Shown: positions 8,076-18,084, numbered from the stretch's first letter. The stretch: DNA of 64,000 nt from Ramlibacter aurantiacus (GCF_016722895.1 NZ_JAEQNA010000002.1:383899-447898), one strand, 5' to 3'. A program made the numbers and translations. Notes: generated from the letters alone by a model not told the origin.

Positions 8076-8651
8076 ATGGACCGTCGCGCGGTGCTGCGCC
8101 ATCTGCTCTTGTGCCCGGGCTTGCCGGTGCTCGGCGCCGCGCGCGCCGATGAGGCGTCGCTGTGGCGGCTGCTGCAAGGTGGCGGCCAGGTGGTGTTGTT
8201 GCGGCACGCAGCGACCCCGCCGGGTGCGGGCGATCCACCGGGCTTCGTGTTGGGCGAGTGCCGCACGCAACGCAACCTGAGCGATGAAGGTCGGCGAGAC
8301 GCACGGCGGCTCGGGCAACTGCTGCGTGCCCGTGGCATTCCGATGGAGCGCGTGCTGTCCAGCCCCTGGTGCCGCTGCCTGGAGACCGCGCGGCTTGCCT
8401 TCGGTCGCGAGCCTGTGGTCGAGCCTGCGCTGGGTAACGTCTTCGGCCGCCCCGAGCGGGTCAGCGGGCAGGTGGCGGAACTTCGCCGGCTGATCACCGG
8501 CGCAGGTGGCGGCAATGTCTTCATGGTGACGCACGGATCGACCATCTCGGCCCTGACCGGCGTTCTCCCCGACCAGGGCGAGATGGTGGTGTTGAGCCCG
8601 CAAGCCGGAGGCGACTTCCAGGTCGCCGGCCGGCTGGCCGCCCCGTCCTAG
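8076..8651 (+). CDS. exported histidine phosphatase-family protein
   Basis: The 191-residue protein begins with an Arg-rich signal peptide (MDRRAVLRHLLL to about residue 25). It continues with a phosphoglycerate-mutase-like core: VLLRHAATPP at the catalytic His position (RHA instead of the usual RHG), LSSPWCRCLETA, and the second catalytic His in MVTHGSTISALTG. It likely hydrolyses a phosphoester in the periplasm. CAAGGAGAA precedes the ATG. The stop abuts the stop of the convergent DUF3606 gene. Confidence 0.78.
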   Translation: MDRRAVLRHLLLCPGLPVLGAARADEASLWRLLQGGGQVVLLRHAATPPGAGDPPGFVLGECRTQRNLSDEGRRDARRLGQLLRARGIPMERVLSSPWCRCLETARLAFGREPVVEPALGNVFGRPERVSGQVAELRRLITGAGGGNVFMVTHGSTISALTGVLPDQGEMVVLSPQAGGDFQVAGRLAAPS

Positions 8652-8858
8652 CTACCCGCCGTCCTGCCCGGTCGGCTGGGCCGGGGGGGCAGGTGCGGCC
8701 TCTTGTGGCCCGGGGGCTCGGGAGCGACGCAGATGCTCGGCATCGACCCGCAGCAGCTCACTCCAGTACTGCAGGTCGTTCACAGCCCGGCTCGGGCGGT
8801 CCACCGGTGCCAATGGTCTGACAGGCTTGTGCATGTGCAGATGCTCGCCCGAAGACAT
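8652..8858 (-). CDS. DUF3606-like small protein
   Basis: The 68-residue protein carries the segment VNDLQYWSELLRVDAEHLRR, which fits DUF3606, a short helical domain of unknown function that follows the pattern YW..LGV....L. The C-terminal third is Pro/Ala/Gln-rich and probably disordered. The methionine at 8834 (MHKPVRP) is an alternative start with a better-spaced purine stretch. It is convergent with the phosphatase gene. Confidence 0.5.
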   Translation of the reverse strand: MSSGEHLHMHKPVRPLAPVDRPSRAVNDLQYWSELLRVDAEHLRRSRAPGPQEAAPAPPAQPTGQDGG

Positions 8859-8877
8859 GAACGTTGGATGAACGCAC

Positions 8878-8898
8878 CGGGGCGTTCCACACGCCCCG
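8878..8898 (-). terminator. possible hairpin terminator after the DUF1439 gene
   Basis: CGGGGCG at 8878-8884 pairs with CGCCCCG at 8892-8898 across a 7-base loop, six bases past the DUF1439 stop on the minus strand. The T-run after it is weak (GTGCGTTC), so efficiency as an intrinsic terminator is doubtful. Confidence 0.35.
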
Positions 8899-8903
8899 AG
8901 CGC

Positions 8904-9467
8904 CTACCGCAGCGGCTTCAGACCGAAGTTCACCATCAGCCCGTCGCCCTGCACCGTGAACGTCTCCGGCTCGAAGCCCATCGTTTCGGCGAGCGCCAGC
9001 TCTTGATCGGTGAACGAGTGCAGCACGAGCTCGCCCACAGCCTCTCTCGCGATGGCGGGCAGCGCCTGCCGCAGGGCCATGCCGATCTCGGGTGGCAGGC
9101 CCGGCCAACGCAGTTCGATCACCTCGGGCTGGTGCGCGCGCAAGGTCTTGTCACGCCGTTCGTAGCGAAGGCTGAACAGCAGGTCGACCTCGCCGGGAGG
9201 AAGCTGTCCGATCGCCGGCCCCAGCGCTTGCGCCACCAGCGAGGCGCCGATCTGGTTGGTGACCGGCCGCAGCAGCAGGCGCGGTGCACTCACCCGCACC
9301 TGCAGCAGGCCGGGCACGCCGGCTCCCACCGGGAAGCGCTGGGACAGCATGGCGTGCAGGCGCTGCGCGGACACGCGCAGGCGAGGACGCGGGGAATCGT
9401 CCTGCGCGTGCAGGCAGGCGGCCGGCACGATCGCGACCCATGCCAGGAGGAACTGCCGTCGTTGCAT
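8904..9467 (-). CDS. DUF1439-family exported protein
   Basis: The 187-residue protein starts MQRRQFLLAWVAIVPAACLHAQ, a signal sequence with a possible lipobox (PAAC). The mature part (RLHAMLSQRFPV, VLLRPVTNQIGASL-like beta segments) resembles DUF1439 lipoproteins such as YceB, which have a lipid- or hydrophobe-binding fold and unknown function. The start at 9467 was chosen for the signal peptide; the open frame upstream is a shadow of the 114-aa gene. It lies 97 bases downstream of that gene and may be the last member of the formate dehydrogenase transcript or independent. Confidence 0.6.
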   Translation of the reverse strand: MQRRQFLLAWVAIVPAACLHAQDDSPRPRLRVSAQRLHAMLSQRFPVGAGVPGLLQVRVSAPRLLLRPVTNQIGASLVAQALGPAIGQLPPGEVDLLFSLRYERRDKTLRAHQPEVIELRWPGLPPEIGMALRQALPAIAREAVGELVLHSFTDQELALAETMGFEPETFTVQGDGLMVNFGLKPLR

Positions 9468-9564
9468 CGACCGGGCATTGTGCGCGATGACGTCGCCGGC
9501 GCACGTTGCCAGCGGCTGGTCCCCGCGCAGCGGCCGCGCCGGCCGACGGCCGCCGGGAGCGGGG

Positions 9565-9909
9565 TCAACCGCGGCGCGGCGCATCGGCGCTGGGCGCCCC
9601 CTGCTCCAGCCAGTCGGCGAAGGCCCGCACCCGGTGCGCCAGCCGCCATTCGTCCAGGATCGCGCGGGCCATCGCGAGCGCGGCACCGGCGTCCTCGCTC
9701 GCCTCCACGTGCTCGAGGAGCCAGGGCTCGAAGGCGTCCGGCTCGGGGTCGTCGCGCACGGCCCGCTCGAGCAGCCCGCGCCGGACAGACAGCCCGATCG
9801 CATCCGCGGTCTGGTCGCGCTTGCGGGCGCGGCTGCGCCCCTCGGACGCCTCGAGCGCGGCCAGCAGGGCAGCGCACACATGGGCCGGGCGCGGCGTGGC
9901 CTGCGTCAT
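9565..9909 (-). CDS. unknown protein encoded directly after fdhE
   Basis: The 114-residue protein is Ala/Glu/Arg-rich and looks all-helical (HVCAALLAALEASEGRSRARK, LLERAVRDDPEPDAFEPWLL, AMARAILDEWRLAHRVRAF). It has no signal peptide, cysteines beyond one, or family I recognise. It starts four bases after the fdhE stop, so it is almost certainly co-translated with the formate dehydrogenase operon. A cytoplasmic accessory role in maturation is inference from position only. Confidence 0.6.
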   Translation of the reverse strand: MTQATPRPAHVCAALLAALEASEGRSRARKRDQTADAIGLSVRRGLLERAVRDDPEPDAFEPWLLEHVEASEDAGAALAMARAILDEWRLAHRVRAFADWLEQGAPSADAPRRG

Positions 9910-9913
9910 GAAG

Positions 9914-10807
9914 TCACGACCACCCGCGTCGCGCGGGTGCCGGCGCAGGCGCCTTCGCGGCGGTGCCCAGCGAGGCGCGCAGCGAGGCGCCGTGCCCGGG
10001 CGGGCGCAGGAAGCCTCGCTCCACCGCCGCGATGTCGAACTCCACGCTCGCGAGGTCGGTCACGATCACTTCGTCCGATGGCGTGGGCTGCAGCGTCGTG
10101 CAGGACTTGAGATAGCCCATGCAGGCATGGCACACCTCGAGCGCGAACCTCGCCGCCTTGTCGTCGACCGACAGGGTGCCGAGCCTCTCGTGGTCCCTCA
10201 TGCCGCAGTAGGTGCACGCCAGGGCCGGCATCGGCCAGCCGGCGCCGCAGCGCCCGCAGCGCAGGTGGCGCGTGCGCTCGATGCCGCGCACCTCGGCGAA
10301 TGCCGGCCACGCGCCGCACACCGGGCAGTGACCGTGCGACCAGGCGGCGCCCCGGGCAGTGGACGACCAGGCCCGCGCGCAGCCGTGCAGATAGGGCATG
10401 GGCAGCAGCTGGGCCAGGGCGCGCGCGCCCTCCGGCGTGGCACCCGTGCGCGACGCCCACCGCCCCAGCTCCTGGGGGTCGTCGTCGAGCGCCGCCAGGA
10501 ACACCGCCAGCGCCTCGTCGGGTGAGGTGGTTCGCCCCGGCCGAGCCGTGCCGGCCAGCGCCTGCAGGCCTTGCGCCTGCGCGACGCCGGCCAACCGATC
10601 CAGCAGCCGCGCAAGGGCGCGCCCATCGGGCTGCAGCGTCGCCCCCGCCAGCATCGGCGCGGCATCGGACGGCCGCCCGGCGTGCGGCGGGTCGGCGTCC
10701 CAAGCCGGATCGCTCAGCCCGGGGGCGAGTTCGCGCACCACGCGCAGCCATCCCGACCATTCGGGGTGCGCCTGGGCCAGCGCGTCCAGCCGCTGCGCCG
10801 CGCTCAT
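9914..10807 (-). CDS. fdhE: formate dehydrogenase accessory protein FdhE
   Basis: The 297-residue cytoplasmic protein shows the paired Cys motifs of FdhE: HCPVCGAWPAFAEVRG, LRCGRCGAGW and ACTYCGMRDHERLG, followed by CHACMGYLKSC. FdhE is a rubredoxin-like iron-binding factor that interacts with Tat-targeted formate dehydrogenase and is needed for its activity. The ATG at 10807 overlaps the stop of the small lipoprotein gene (ATGA), indicating translational coupling. A longer frame to 10990 would overlap that gene and is rejected. Confidence 0.88.
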   Translation of the reverse strand: MSAAQRLDALAQAHPEWSGWLRVVRELAPGLSDPAWDADPPHAGRPSDAAPMLAGATLQPDGRALARLLDRLAGVAQAQGLQALAGTARPGRTTSPDEALAVFLAALDDDPQELGRWASRTGATPEGARALAQLLPMPYLHGCARAWSSTARGAAWSHGHCPVCGAWPAFAEVRGIERTRHLRCGRCGAGWPMPALACTYCGMRDHERLGTLSVDDKAARFALEVCHACMGYLKSCTTLQPTPSDEVIVTDLASVEFDIAAVERGFLRPPGHGASLRASLGTAAKAPAPAPARRGWS

Positions 10808-11034
10808 GGCGGGCCGACCCCACGCGCGTGCCTGGCCGGATCCAGCGAGGGCGGCTCGGTCGGCACCAGCCGGGGGGTGTGGTAGTAGGGGCGCGAGCCC
10901 TCGTGCATGCGCACCGTGCTCTCTGGCCGGTTGCCGATGTCGCCGCCCGGCCCGCCGCCGCGGGTACGCGTGGCCTCCGGACTCTCGCACGCGGACAGCA
11001 GCGCCACGAACGCGATGACCAGCAGCGCCCTCAT
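10804..11034 (-). CDS. small lipoprotein of the formate dehydrogenase operon
   Basis: The 76-residue protein has a signal peptide with lipobox LLSAC at residues 12-16, then a polar Gly/Pro/Arg-rich tail with PYYHTPRLVPTEPPSLDP. It overlaps the NrfD-like gene by four bases upstream and fdhE by four bases downstream, so it is embedded in the operon. I do not know a named function. It may anchor or stabilise the periplasmic complex; this is inference. Confidence 0.65.
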   Translation of the reverse strand: MRALLVIAFVALLSACESPEATRTRGGGPGGDIGNRPESTVRMHEGSRPYYHTPRLVPTEPPSLDPARHARGVGPP

Positions 11035-11942
11035 GGCGTATTCGCCTCGGGCACGAACACGACGGCCGCGCGGACCATGAAGCCGCCCGCCAGCACCAGG
11101 GCCGCGGCCAGGGGCAGGCCCGCTTCGGCGCGCGATCCGCGGCGGCGCATCGCAGCCAGCAGCGGCAGCACGATCCCGATGGCGATGCCCAGGGCCAGCA
11201 CCACGCCCCAGACGTTCAGCCAGCCGCGGGCCGCCGGCCCGAGCGAGACGAACAGCGCAACCAGCACCGCGACCTGCACGACCAGCAGCCACACCCAGAT
11301 GCGGTGCAGCGCCGCCACGGCAGGACTCTGCCAACGCAGCCAGCGAGCGCCCAGGGTCAGCAGCGCAGCGGACATGGTGACGGCGGACACGACGAACAGC
11401 AGCCCGAACAGGGGCGTGTCGGACCACACGGGCCGGTTCAGCACCGACAGCATCACGCCCGTGTAGCCGGTGACGTACAGCGCGACAAGCGCGCCCGGCA
11501 CGGCCACCAGGACACCGAGCCAGCCGGGCGGCCGCAGGCGCCGCGCGGTGCGCCAGTCCGGGCGGCGGTGCTCGGCGAACGACGCGACGAAGGACAGCAG
11601 CGAGAAAAACCCCAGCAGCGGAACGGCCCATGAACCGGTCGACATCGGCACCCACCACTTGAACATCGGCCGCAGCGTGTGGTTGGCGACCAGCAGGTGC
11701 CAGAACCGGTCCGGCCGCGCCAGGTCGACGATGAGCACGACACCGATGACCAGCAGCAGGGGCAGGGTGATGTAGTAGCCCAGCCGCGCCAGGCGCCGGT
11801 CGGCTTCGCGCCGCGTCAGGTCGATCATGGCCGAGAGGAAATAGGTGCCACCGGCCAGCGCGCCCAGGATGAAGTACAGGACGATCAGCCAGTGCCAGTG
11901 CGGCGAGGCGGTGAACCAGGTGCTGCTGGGTGCGCCGACCAT
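11031..11942 (-). CDS. NrfD/PsrC-family membrane subunit of formate dehydrogenase
   Basis: The 303-residue protein has about eight hydrophobic segments and the N-terminal family pattern HWHWLIVLYFILGALAGG, with SAMIDLTRREADRR following. NrfD-type subunits anchor a periplasmic Mo-enzyme/FeS pair and pass electrons to the quinone pool, here in place of the cytochrome b subunit FdnI. It follows the beta subunit gene with a two-base gap. No heme-ligating histidine set typical of FdnI was seen. Confidence 0.82.
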   Translation of the reverse strand: MVGAPSSTWFTASPHWHWLIVLYFILGALAGGTYFLSAMIDLTRREADRRLARLGYYITLPLLLVIGVVLIVDLARPDRFWHLLVANHTLRPMFKWWVPMSTGSWAVPLLGFFSLLSFVASFAEHRRPDWRTARRLRPPGWLGVLVAVPGALVALYVTGYTGVMLSVLNRPVWSDTPLFGLLFVVSAVTMSAALLTLGARWLRWQSPAVAALHRIWVWLLVVQVAVLVALFVSLGPAARGWLNVWGVVLALGIAIGIVLPLLAAMRRRGSRAEAGLPLAAALVLAGGFMVRAAVVFVPEANTP

Positions 11943-11944
11943 GG

Positions 11945-12733
11945 TCAGGCTCCCTCGTCATCGCCGCGACGCTCGCGGAAGTTGAACAGGCTGACCAGGC
12001 CGACGACCAGCGCGCCCAGCACCGTGGCCCACGCGCCGGGGGCGAGGTTGCGGCTGGGCATCTTCGGGTCGGGCGGCAGGCCGTACACCTCGGGCTTGTC
12101 CACCAGCAGGAAGAACGCGTTCAGCCCGCCCAGCATCTGCTCGTCGGCGCCGTACAGCACCGCGCGCTGTTCGCCGGCCGCGTGCAGCTGGTCCACGCGG
12201 CGGGCCGCACGCTCGCGCAGCTCGCGCACCGGCCCGAATACGATCGAATCGGTGGGGCAGGCCTGCGAACACGCCGGCTCCATGCCGGCCTGCAGCCGGT
12301 CGTAGCACAGCGTGCATTTCTGTGCGGTGTTGGACACCGGGTTGATGTCGATGACGCCGAACGGGCAGGCGCCGATGCAGGCCTTGCAGCCGTTGCAGGT
12401 GTCCGACTGGATGACGACGGTGTCGAATTCGGTGCGGATGATCGCGTTGGTCGGGCACACCTCCAGGCAGGCGGCCTGCACGCAGTGCTTGCAGACGTCG
12501 CTGAGCATGGTCCAGCGGCCGTCGCGCCGGTCTTCCTCGAACTGCTCGACGAACTTCACGTGCCGCCAGTGCGTGCCGTCGAGCTTTCGCGTGTTGTCGT
12601 AGCTGTCGCCCGACAGCGTGGTGCGCTCGTCGTCCAGCGCGGGCAGCTGGTTCCATTGCTTGCACGCGACCTCGCAGGCCTTGCAGCCGATGCAGACCGT
12701 GGGGTCGGTGAAAAAACCCATGGGTTCGGCCAT
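11945..12733 (-). CDS. fdhB: formate dehydrogenase beta subunit, 4Fe-4S electron carrier
   Basis: The 262-residue protein has four Cys clusters for four [4Fe-4S] centres: CIGCKACEVACKQW, CKHCVQAACLEVCP, CNGCKACIGACP and CTLCYDRLQAGMEPACSQACP. A hydrophobic helix near the C-terminus (ATVLGALVVGLVSLF) would anchor it in the membrane, as in FdnH. It relays electrons from the catalytic subunit to the NrfD-like quinone-reducing subunit. The ATG at 12733 lies 16 bases after the alpha stop. Confidence 0.88.
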   Translation of the reverse strand: MAEPMGFFTDPTVCIGCKACEVACKQWNQLPALDDERTTLSGDSYDNTRKLDGTHWRHVKFVEQFEEDRRDGRWTMLSDVCKHCVQAACLEVCPTNAIIRTEFDTVVIQSDTCNGCKACIGACPFGVIDINPVSNTAQKCTLCYDRLQAGMEPACSQACPTDSIVFGPVRELRERAARRVDQLHAAGEQRAVLYGADEQMLGGLNAFFLLVDKPEVYGLPPDPKMPSRNLAPGAWATVLGALVVGLVSLFNFRERRGDDEGA

Positions 12734-12749
12734 CGTCGCTGCTCCTGCT

Positions 12750-15700
12750 TCACGCCTTCTGGATGTTGCACACGAAGGCCTTGCCTTCGTGGATGGTGAC
12801 GTTCGGATCACCCACCAGCGCGCTCATCTCGTTGGCCGCGTCGCCGGTGCTCAGGCCTTCCCAGCCCCAGTGGAAGGGCAGGCCGACCTGGTGCACGGTG
12901 CGACCGGCGATCGTCAGCGGCCGCATGCGCCGCGTCACCAGCGCCTTGGCATGCACGGTGGCGCGTGGGCTGGTGATGCGCACGCGGTCCAGGTTGCCGA
13001 TGCCCTTCTCGCGCGCCAGCTCCGGCGACAGCTCGACGAACAGTTCGGGCTGCAACTCGGTGAGCCACGGGTTCCATCGGCTCATCGCGCCCGACAGGTA
13101 GTGCTCGGTCAGCCGGTAGGTGGTGATCACGTGCGGAAAGCGTGGGTCGGCGACCTCGGCCAGCGGGTTGCCGTCGACCTTCCAGTACTTGAGCACCGGG
13201 CTGGACTGCTGCTTGTACAGCGGGTTGCGCACGGCCGATTCGGCCGGCTCGTAGTGCGTGGGCAGGGGGCCGTCCACCAGCCCCTCGGGCACGTACAGCC
13301 AGCCCACCCCGTCGGGCTTGAGGATGAAGGCATCGGTGCCCGACAGCGCGTCCATGCCGGTCGCGCCCGGCTTGGCCTTGGCGGTGGGTGGCTTGTCGGT
13401 CGGGAAGTCCGGCACGTCCAGGCCGACCCACTTGCCCTGCGCCTCGTCCCACCAGACGTACTTCTTGCGCTCGCTCCAGGGCCGCCCCTGCGGGTCCGCG
13501 GAGGCGCGGTTGTACAGGATGCGCCGGTTCGAGGGCCAGGCGAAGCCCCAGCCCAGCTGCGCGCCGGGCACGCCGGGCTTGTCGGCCTCGCGGTTGGCCG
13601 AGCGGTTCTCGCCCGGCGACGGGAACACGCCGCAGTAGATCCACGAGGCGCAGCTGGTCGAGCCGTCGTCGGCCAGGTCTTCCGGGCCGCTGAGGTGGCG
13701 CCCGGGGTCGGCGCTGAAGTAGCCGTTGATCTCCTTGAGGATCTTCTCGGACGAGGGCTCGCCGCGCTGGCGGGCGCGTGGATCGTCCGATTCGTACGCC
13801 CACACCAGGTGCTGGAATCCCTCGTCGCGCGGCAGCTTCGAGTCGGCATAGAGCTTCTTCAGCCGCTTGCCCAGCTCGTAGGTGAAGTACATGTCCGAGC
13901 GGCAGTCCCCCGGCGGCTCGGCGGCCTTGTAGTGCCACTGCAGCATGCGCTGGGTGTTGGTGAAGCTGCCGTCGTATTCGGCCACCTGCGCCGACGGGAA
14001 GAAGAAGACCTCGGTGGCGATGTCGGCGGTGGCGATTTCCCCGGCACGCACCTCGGGCGCCGTCTTCCAGAACATCGCGGTCTCGTGCAGCCAGTTGTCC
14101 TTCACGACCAGCCACTCCAGCTTGCGCAGGCCGGAACGCTCGAGCTTGGCGTTGAGCGAGGTCGCGGGGTTCTGGCCGATGCAGAACATGCCCTTGACCC
14201 GGCCCTCGTTCATCGCCACGAACATGGGCATGTGCGAGTGGTCGCCGATGATCTTGGGGTGCCAGGCGTAGCCGAAGTCGTTCTCGCGCGTGGCCGCCGC
14301 GCCGTACATCGACTTCAGGTACGACACCATGAACTTGGGCGTGTTGGCCCAGTAGCCGGTGGGCTTGGTCTCCTTGGCCAGCCAGTCGCCCAGCGTGGCG
14401 TGGGGCTCCAGGGCCGAGGGGTGGGACATGTAGCCGTGGATCGAGTGGTACAGCGTCGGGATGTCGGTGGAGCCCTGGATCGACGCGTGGCCGCGCAGGG
14501 CCACGATGCCGGCGCCGGGACGCCCCACGTTGCCCAGCAGCAGCTGCAGCAGCGCCGCGCAGCTGATGATCTGCACCCCGTAGGTGTGCTGCGTCCAGGC
14601 CACGGCGTAGGCGATCGAGGTGGTCCGCTCGGCGCCCGAGTTGTCGAGCAGGGTCTGGGCCACGCGCACGAAGGTGTCGCGCGGGCAGCCGGTCACCTGC
14701 TCGACCATCTCCGGCGTGTAGCGCGCGAAGTGGCGGCGCACGACCTGCAGCACGCAACGCGGGTCGGCCAGCGTCTCGTCCCGCAGCGCAGGCGGCGGCA
14801 CCAGGGCCTGCACCATGTCGTCGTAGGGCGGCCCCTTGGCCGCGAGGGACTCGGCCTTCAAGCTGCGTGGTTCCTCGGGGCCGCCGCCGTCCTCACGCGC
14901 CGATTCACGCGGCCCGCCGCGCTGGCGGTCGGGGGCGGCACCGCCCGACGCGCCCCCGGGCCGGTCGTAGCGCCACGAAGACGATTCGTACTCGCCGACA
15001 AAGCCGTTGAACGGCCACTCCTTCGCGTCACCGGTGTAGGCCATCAGTCCCGAGAAGACGCCCTCCAGGGCCTCGGTGTCGCGGAAGTCGCGGGTGATGA
15101 GGGTGGCGGCGTTGGTGTAGGTGGCCACGAAGGTGCGGAAGAACGGGTCCTGGTTCCAGCGCGGGCTGTTCAGCACGAAGTTGACCAGCCCGCCGAGGAA
15201 GGCGATGTCCGAGCCCGCGCGCAAGGGCGCGTAGATGTCGGCCATGGCGCTCGTTCGCGTGAACCGCGGATCGACGTGGATCAGCTTGGCGCCATGCTCG
15301 ACCTTCGCCTTCATGGGCCAGCGGAAGGCCACCGGATGGTTCTCCGCCATGTTGGAGCCCATGACCAGCACGCAGTCCGAGTCCTCCATCGATCGCGGAT
15401 ACATGGTGGCCGCACCGCGGCCGAGCCTGGTCCCCAGACCGGGGACACTTGCGCTATGTCATATTCGCGCCTGGTTTTCGATGGGCACGATGCCCAGGCC
15501 GCGCATCAGCTTCTGCTGGATATGGTTCCACTCGTTGTCCAGCGTGGCGCCGCCGAGCGAAAAGATCGAGGTGGTGCAGTTGACCTGCTTGCCGTCGCCG
15601 AGCCGTTCGATGAAGGTCTCGTCGCGCGTTTTCTTCGTCAGCTCGGCCACGCGGCCCATCGCCCGCTCCAGGTCCCACACCTCCCACTCGGCCGCGCCCG

Positions 15701-16028
15701 GCGCCCGGTGCAGCACCTGCGTGGGCCGGTTCGGGTTGACGTGCAGCTGGAAAATGGCCGCTCCCTTGGGGCACAGCGTGCCTTCGCTGTGCGGGCTGCG
15801 TGAATCGCCTTCGATGTTGACCACCTGGCCATCGACCGTGTGGATCAGCGTGGCGCAACCCACCGCGCAGAACGGGCAGATGCTCGGCGTGGCCTTGGCA
15901 TGGCGGATGCGAAGTTGCTGCGCGCGCGCGGTCGCCGGCGCCAGGGTCAGGCCGGCGCCCGCCAGGGCGCTCACGGCCGTGCCGCCGCTGGCGAGCAGCC
16001 TGCCGAAGTCGCGTCGTGTGATGCCCAT
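12750..16028 (-). CDS. fdhA: formate dehydrogenase-N type alpha subunit, selenocysteine-containing
   Basis: The gene encodes 1092 residues if the in-frame TGA at 15459-15461 is read as selenocysteine (Sec190). It oxidises formate to CO2 at a bis-MGD molybdenum or tungsten site in the periplasm. A Tat signal starts the protein (TRRDFGRLL). The N-terminal [4Fe-4S] motif is C51, C54, C58, C86 (CPFCAVGC). The sequence before the TGA is IVPIENQARI and after it HSASVPGLGTRLGRG, which matches the active-site loop of FDH-N enzymes where Sec or Cys ligates the metal. A SECIS hairpin follows the codon. Naive annotation would split this gene in two. It lies 103 bases downstream of selB. Confidence 0.93.
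15430..15461 (-). promoter_or_regulatory. bacterial SECIS element with Sec UGA codon
   Basis: The UGA occupies 15461-15459. Eighteen bases later on the minus strand an apical GGTCT loop (15440-15436) is closed by GTCCCC (15446-15441) and GGGGAC (15435-15430), six perfect pairs. The loop sequence and the 18-base distance are the same as in the E. coli fdhF SECIS as I recall it. SelB binds this loop to deliver Sec-tRNA. Confidence 0.9.
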
Positions 16029-16131
16029 CTGTCGCTCCTGGGGTGGTGCGGTCCCGTGGAGGCCGGACCGACGATCCATGCTAGGGGCAATCGCGGCTTC
16101 CGTGGGCCACGCTTGCTTTGTGCAACTTCTG

Positions 16132-18084
16132 TCACCGGGCGCACGCGGGTGCGGCGGCCGGCGGGTCTTCGAGCAGGTGCAGGTGTTCATCTCGCATGCG
16201 GCGCACCTCGCCCACGCGGCGTGTGGCGCCGACGCCATCCAGGCACTCGAGGATCTCGATGGCGAGTCCGCGGCCGGTGCCGATCGCATCGCGGAACTGC
16301 GCCACCGTGAAGCTGCCGTCCGGAGATGAACGGGCCACCGCCCCGGCGGTCGTCGCCAGGGCCGACAGCGTGGTGCGCAGGCAGAAGCGGTCGGCGCCCA
16401 CCCGGTGCACCATCCCCGCGGCGCGCCGGCGATACAGCATCTCGGCCAGCGCGCGCGGATCCACGCGGGCCGCCTGCGCGAGTTCCTGCGTGCGAGGCAG
16501 TGCGCTCGCGATGGAGCCGCCGGCGCCGCGCAGCAGCGGGTAGACGGCCTCCCACAGGGCGCGGTCGGCGGGGTTCGCCGCCACGTCGTGCTCGGCCAGG
16601 CGGGCGACGCCGTTGCGCATGGCGACACGGCGCGACAGCGAGCCCGCATGCAGCAAGGCTTCGAAAGCCGGCAGGGCGAGCGACGGCTCGACGCGGTCGC
16701 GCAGTTCCTTGATGCGCATGCCGGTGACGGCGGGGTGCTGCGCATGGAACGCCTCCAGGCACGCATGCGTCGCCCGTTCCCACAACGCATGGCGCTCGCG
16801 CGTGATGCCGATGCGCGGCTGGCGGCCGATCACCACCACGCCCAGCGCGTCCAGCAGCGCCTGCGTGGCCGGCGGCGCGAGGTTGAACATCAGCTCGAAC
16901 CGGTCGAGATCGACGCCGGCCGGGCTTTCCAGCAGGCCCGCCAGCGCCTGCCCGACGCCGGGTCGTGCCAGCGCCTCGAGCGTAGCCAGCCGCTGTGCGC
17001 GCCCCCCGCGGACCCGTGTGAACGGATCCAGCACCACGCCCCCGCCGAGCGTGCGCTGGGCCGTGGGGTCGCGCACGATGAAGCGGTCGCCGTGCAAGGC
17101 CGGCAAGGGTTCGTCGACGATGAGTCGGGCCAGTCCAGGGCCACCCGGGCCCGACGCCGGCGCGGCGGCGATCGGCACCACCCGGGCCATGACGTGCCGG
17201 CAGCCGTGGTGCAGGTGCACCCGCGCCGCCGGCCCCGGCAGCTGCGCCCCGGGGAGCAGCCGGAGGGCGACATCCAGCCGCGAACTGGGCCGGTGGACCG
17301 CAGCCGTCACGATCCAGTCGCCGCGCGACACGTCCTCCAGCGACATGCCGGCGAGGTTGATGGCACAGCGATCGCCCGCCCGCACCCGCTCCACCTCCTG
17401 GGCATGCACGCGCAGCCGGCGCACGCGCGCGGCCAGGCCGCCGGGCGAGGCCAGCAGGCGGTCGCCGATGGCAGCCTCGCCGCTGAAGACGGTGCCGGTC
17501 ACGACCGTGCCGCTGCCGTCGATGGTGAAGGCGCGATCGACGGCGAAGCGGAAGTGGTGCCCCGGCTGCCAGCGTTCGGGCGTCGCCCCGGCCGCGGCGC
17601 ACAGGGCGGAAACGACCGCGTCCATGCCTTCCCCGGTGAGCGGCGACGCTTCCACCGTGCGCAGGCCCGCCAGCGTGGTGCCGGCGAGGAGCGCATCGAT
17701 CTGCCCGCGCACCTGCGCGCGTCGTGCGGCATCGGCACGGTCGATCTTGGTCATGACCACCAGGCCGGCGCGGACCTGCAGCAGGTCGAGGATCTGCACG
17801 TGCTCCACCGTCTGCGGCATCACGCCGTCGTCGGCGGCGACCACGACGAGCGCGAAGTCGATGCCGCAGACGCCCGCCACCATGTTGCGCACGAAGCGTT
17901 CGTGCCCGGGGACGTCGACGAATCCGATGAGCGGGCCGCCCCCGGGCGAGCCATAGGCGAAGCCGAGGTCGATCGAGATGCCGCGGGCCTTTTCCTCGGG
18001 CAGGCGATCGGTGTCGACGCCGGTGATGGTGCGCACCAGCAGCGTCTTGCCGTGGTCGATGTGGCCGGCCGTCGCGACGATCAT
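16132..18084 (-). CDS. selB: selenocysteine-specific elongation factor
   Basis: The 650-residue GTPase carries GHIDHGKT at 7-14, the switch region [16 protein letters not shown] near 57-62 and TKID near 112. EF-Tu-like domains 2-3 follow, then a long C-terminal region of winged helices that binds SECIS RNA. It delivers Sec-tRNA to the ribosome at the UGA of the neighbouring fdhA. No selA or selD gene lies beside it in this window, although selA usually accompanies selB. The ATG at 18084 starts directly with the P-loop strand, as in all SelB proteins. Confidence 0.93.
   Translation of the reverse strand: MIVATAGHIDHGKTLLVRTITGVDTDRLPEEKARGISIDLGFAYGSPGGGPLIGFVDVPGHERFVRNMVAGVCGIDFALVVVAADDGVMPQTVEHVQILDLLQVRAGLVVMTKIDRADAARRAQVRGQIDALLAGTTLAGLRTVEASPLTGEGMDAVVSALCAAAGATPERWQPGHHFRFAVDRAFTIDGSGTVVTGTVFSGEAAIGDRLLASPGGLAARVRRLRVHAQEVERVRAGDRCAINLAGMSLEDVSRGDWIVTAAVHRPSSRLDVALRLLPGAQLPGPAARVHLHHGCRHVMARVVPIAAAPASGPGGPGLARLIVDEPLPALHGDRFIVRDPTAQRTLGGGVVLDPFTRVRGGRAQRLATLEALARPGVGQALAGLLESPAGVDLDRFELMFNLAPPATQALLDALGVVVIGRQPRIGITRERHALWERATHACLEAFHAQHPAVTGMRIKELRDRVEPSLALPAFEALLHAGSLSRRVAMRNGVARLAEHDVAANPADRALWEAVYPLLRGAGGSIASALPRTQELAQAARVDPRALAEMLYRRRAAGMVHRVGADRFCLRTTLSALATTAGAVARSSPDGSFTVAQFRDAIGTGRGLAIEILECLDGVGATRRVGEVRRMRDEHLHLLEDPPAAAPACAR

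Noticed and set aside
10804..11961. Long alternative frame across the NrfD-like gene
   Set aside because: Only its last 76 codons (the lipoprotein) carry a sensible protein; the rest is out of frame with NrfD and has no motif.
15404..15461. Stop codon in fdhA as a frameshift or pseudogene
   Set aside because: Both sides keep the same reading frame and FDH motifs, and a SECIS hairpin follows; selenocysteine is the better explanation.
12618..15803. Long plus-strand open frame opposite the formate dehydrogenase gene
   Set aside because: It has no family motif and mirrors the high-GC codon pattern of fdhA on the other strand; it is a shadow frame.
16029..16131. Sigma-54 promoter before fdhA
   Set aside because: A TGGC stretch is present, but the -12 GC element is not at the right spacing, so I do not claim it.
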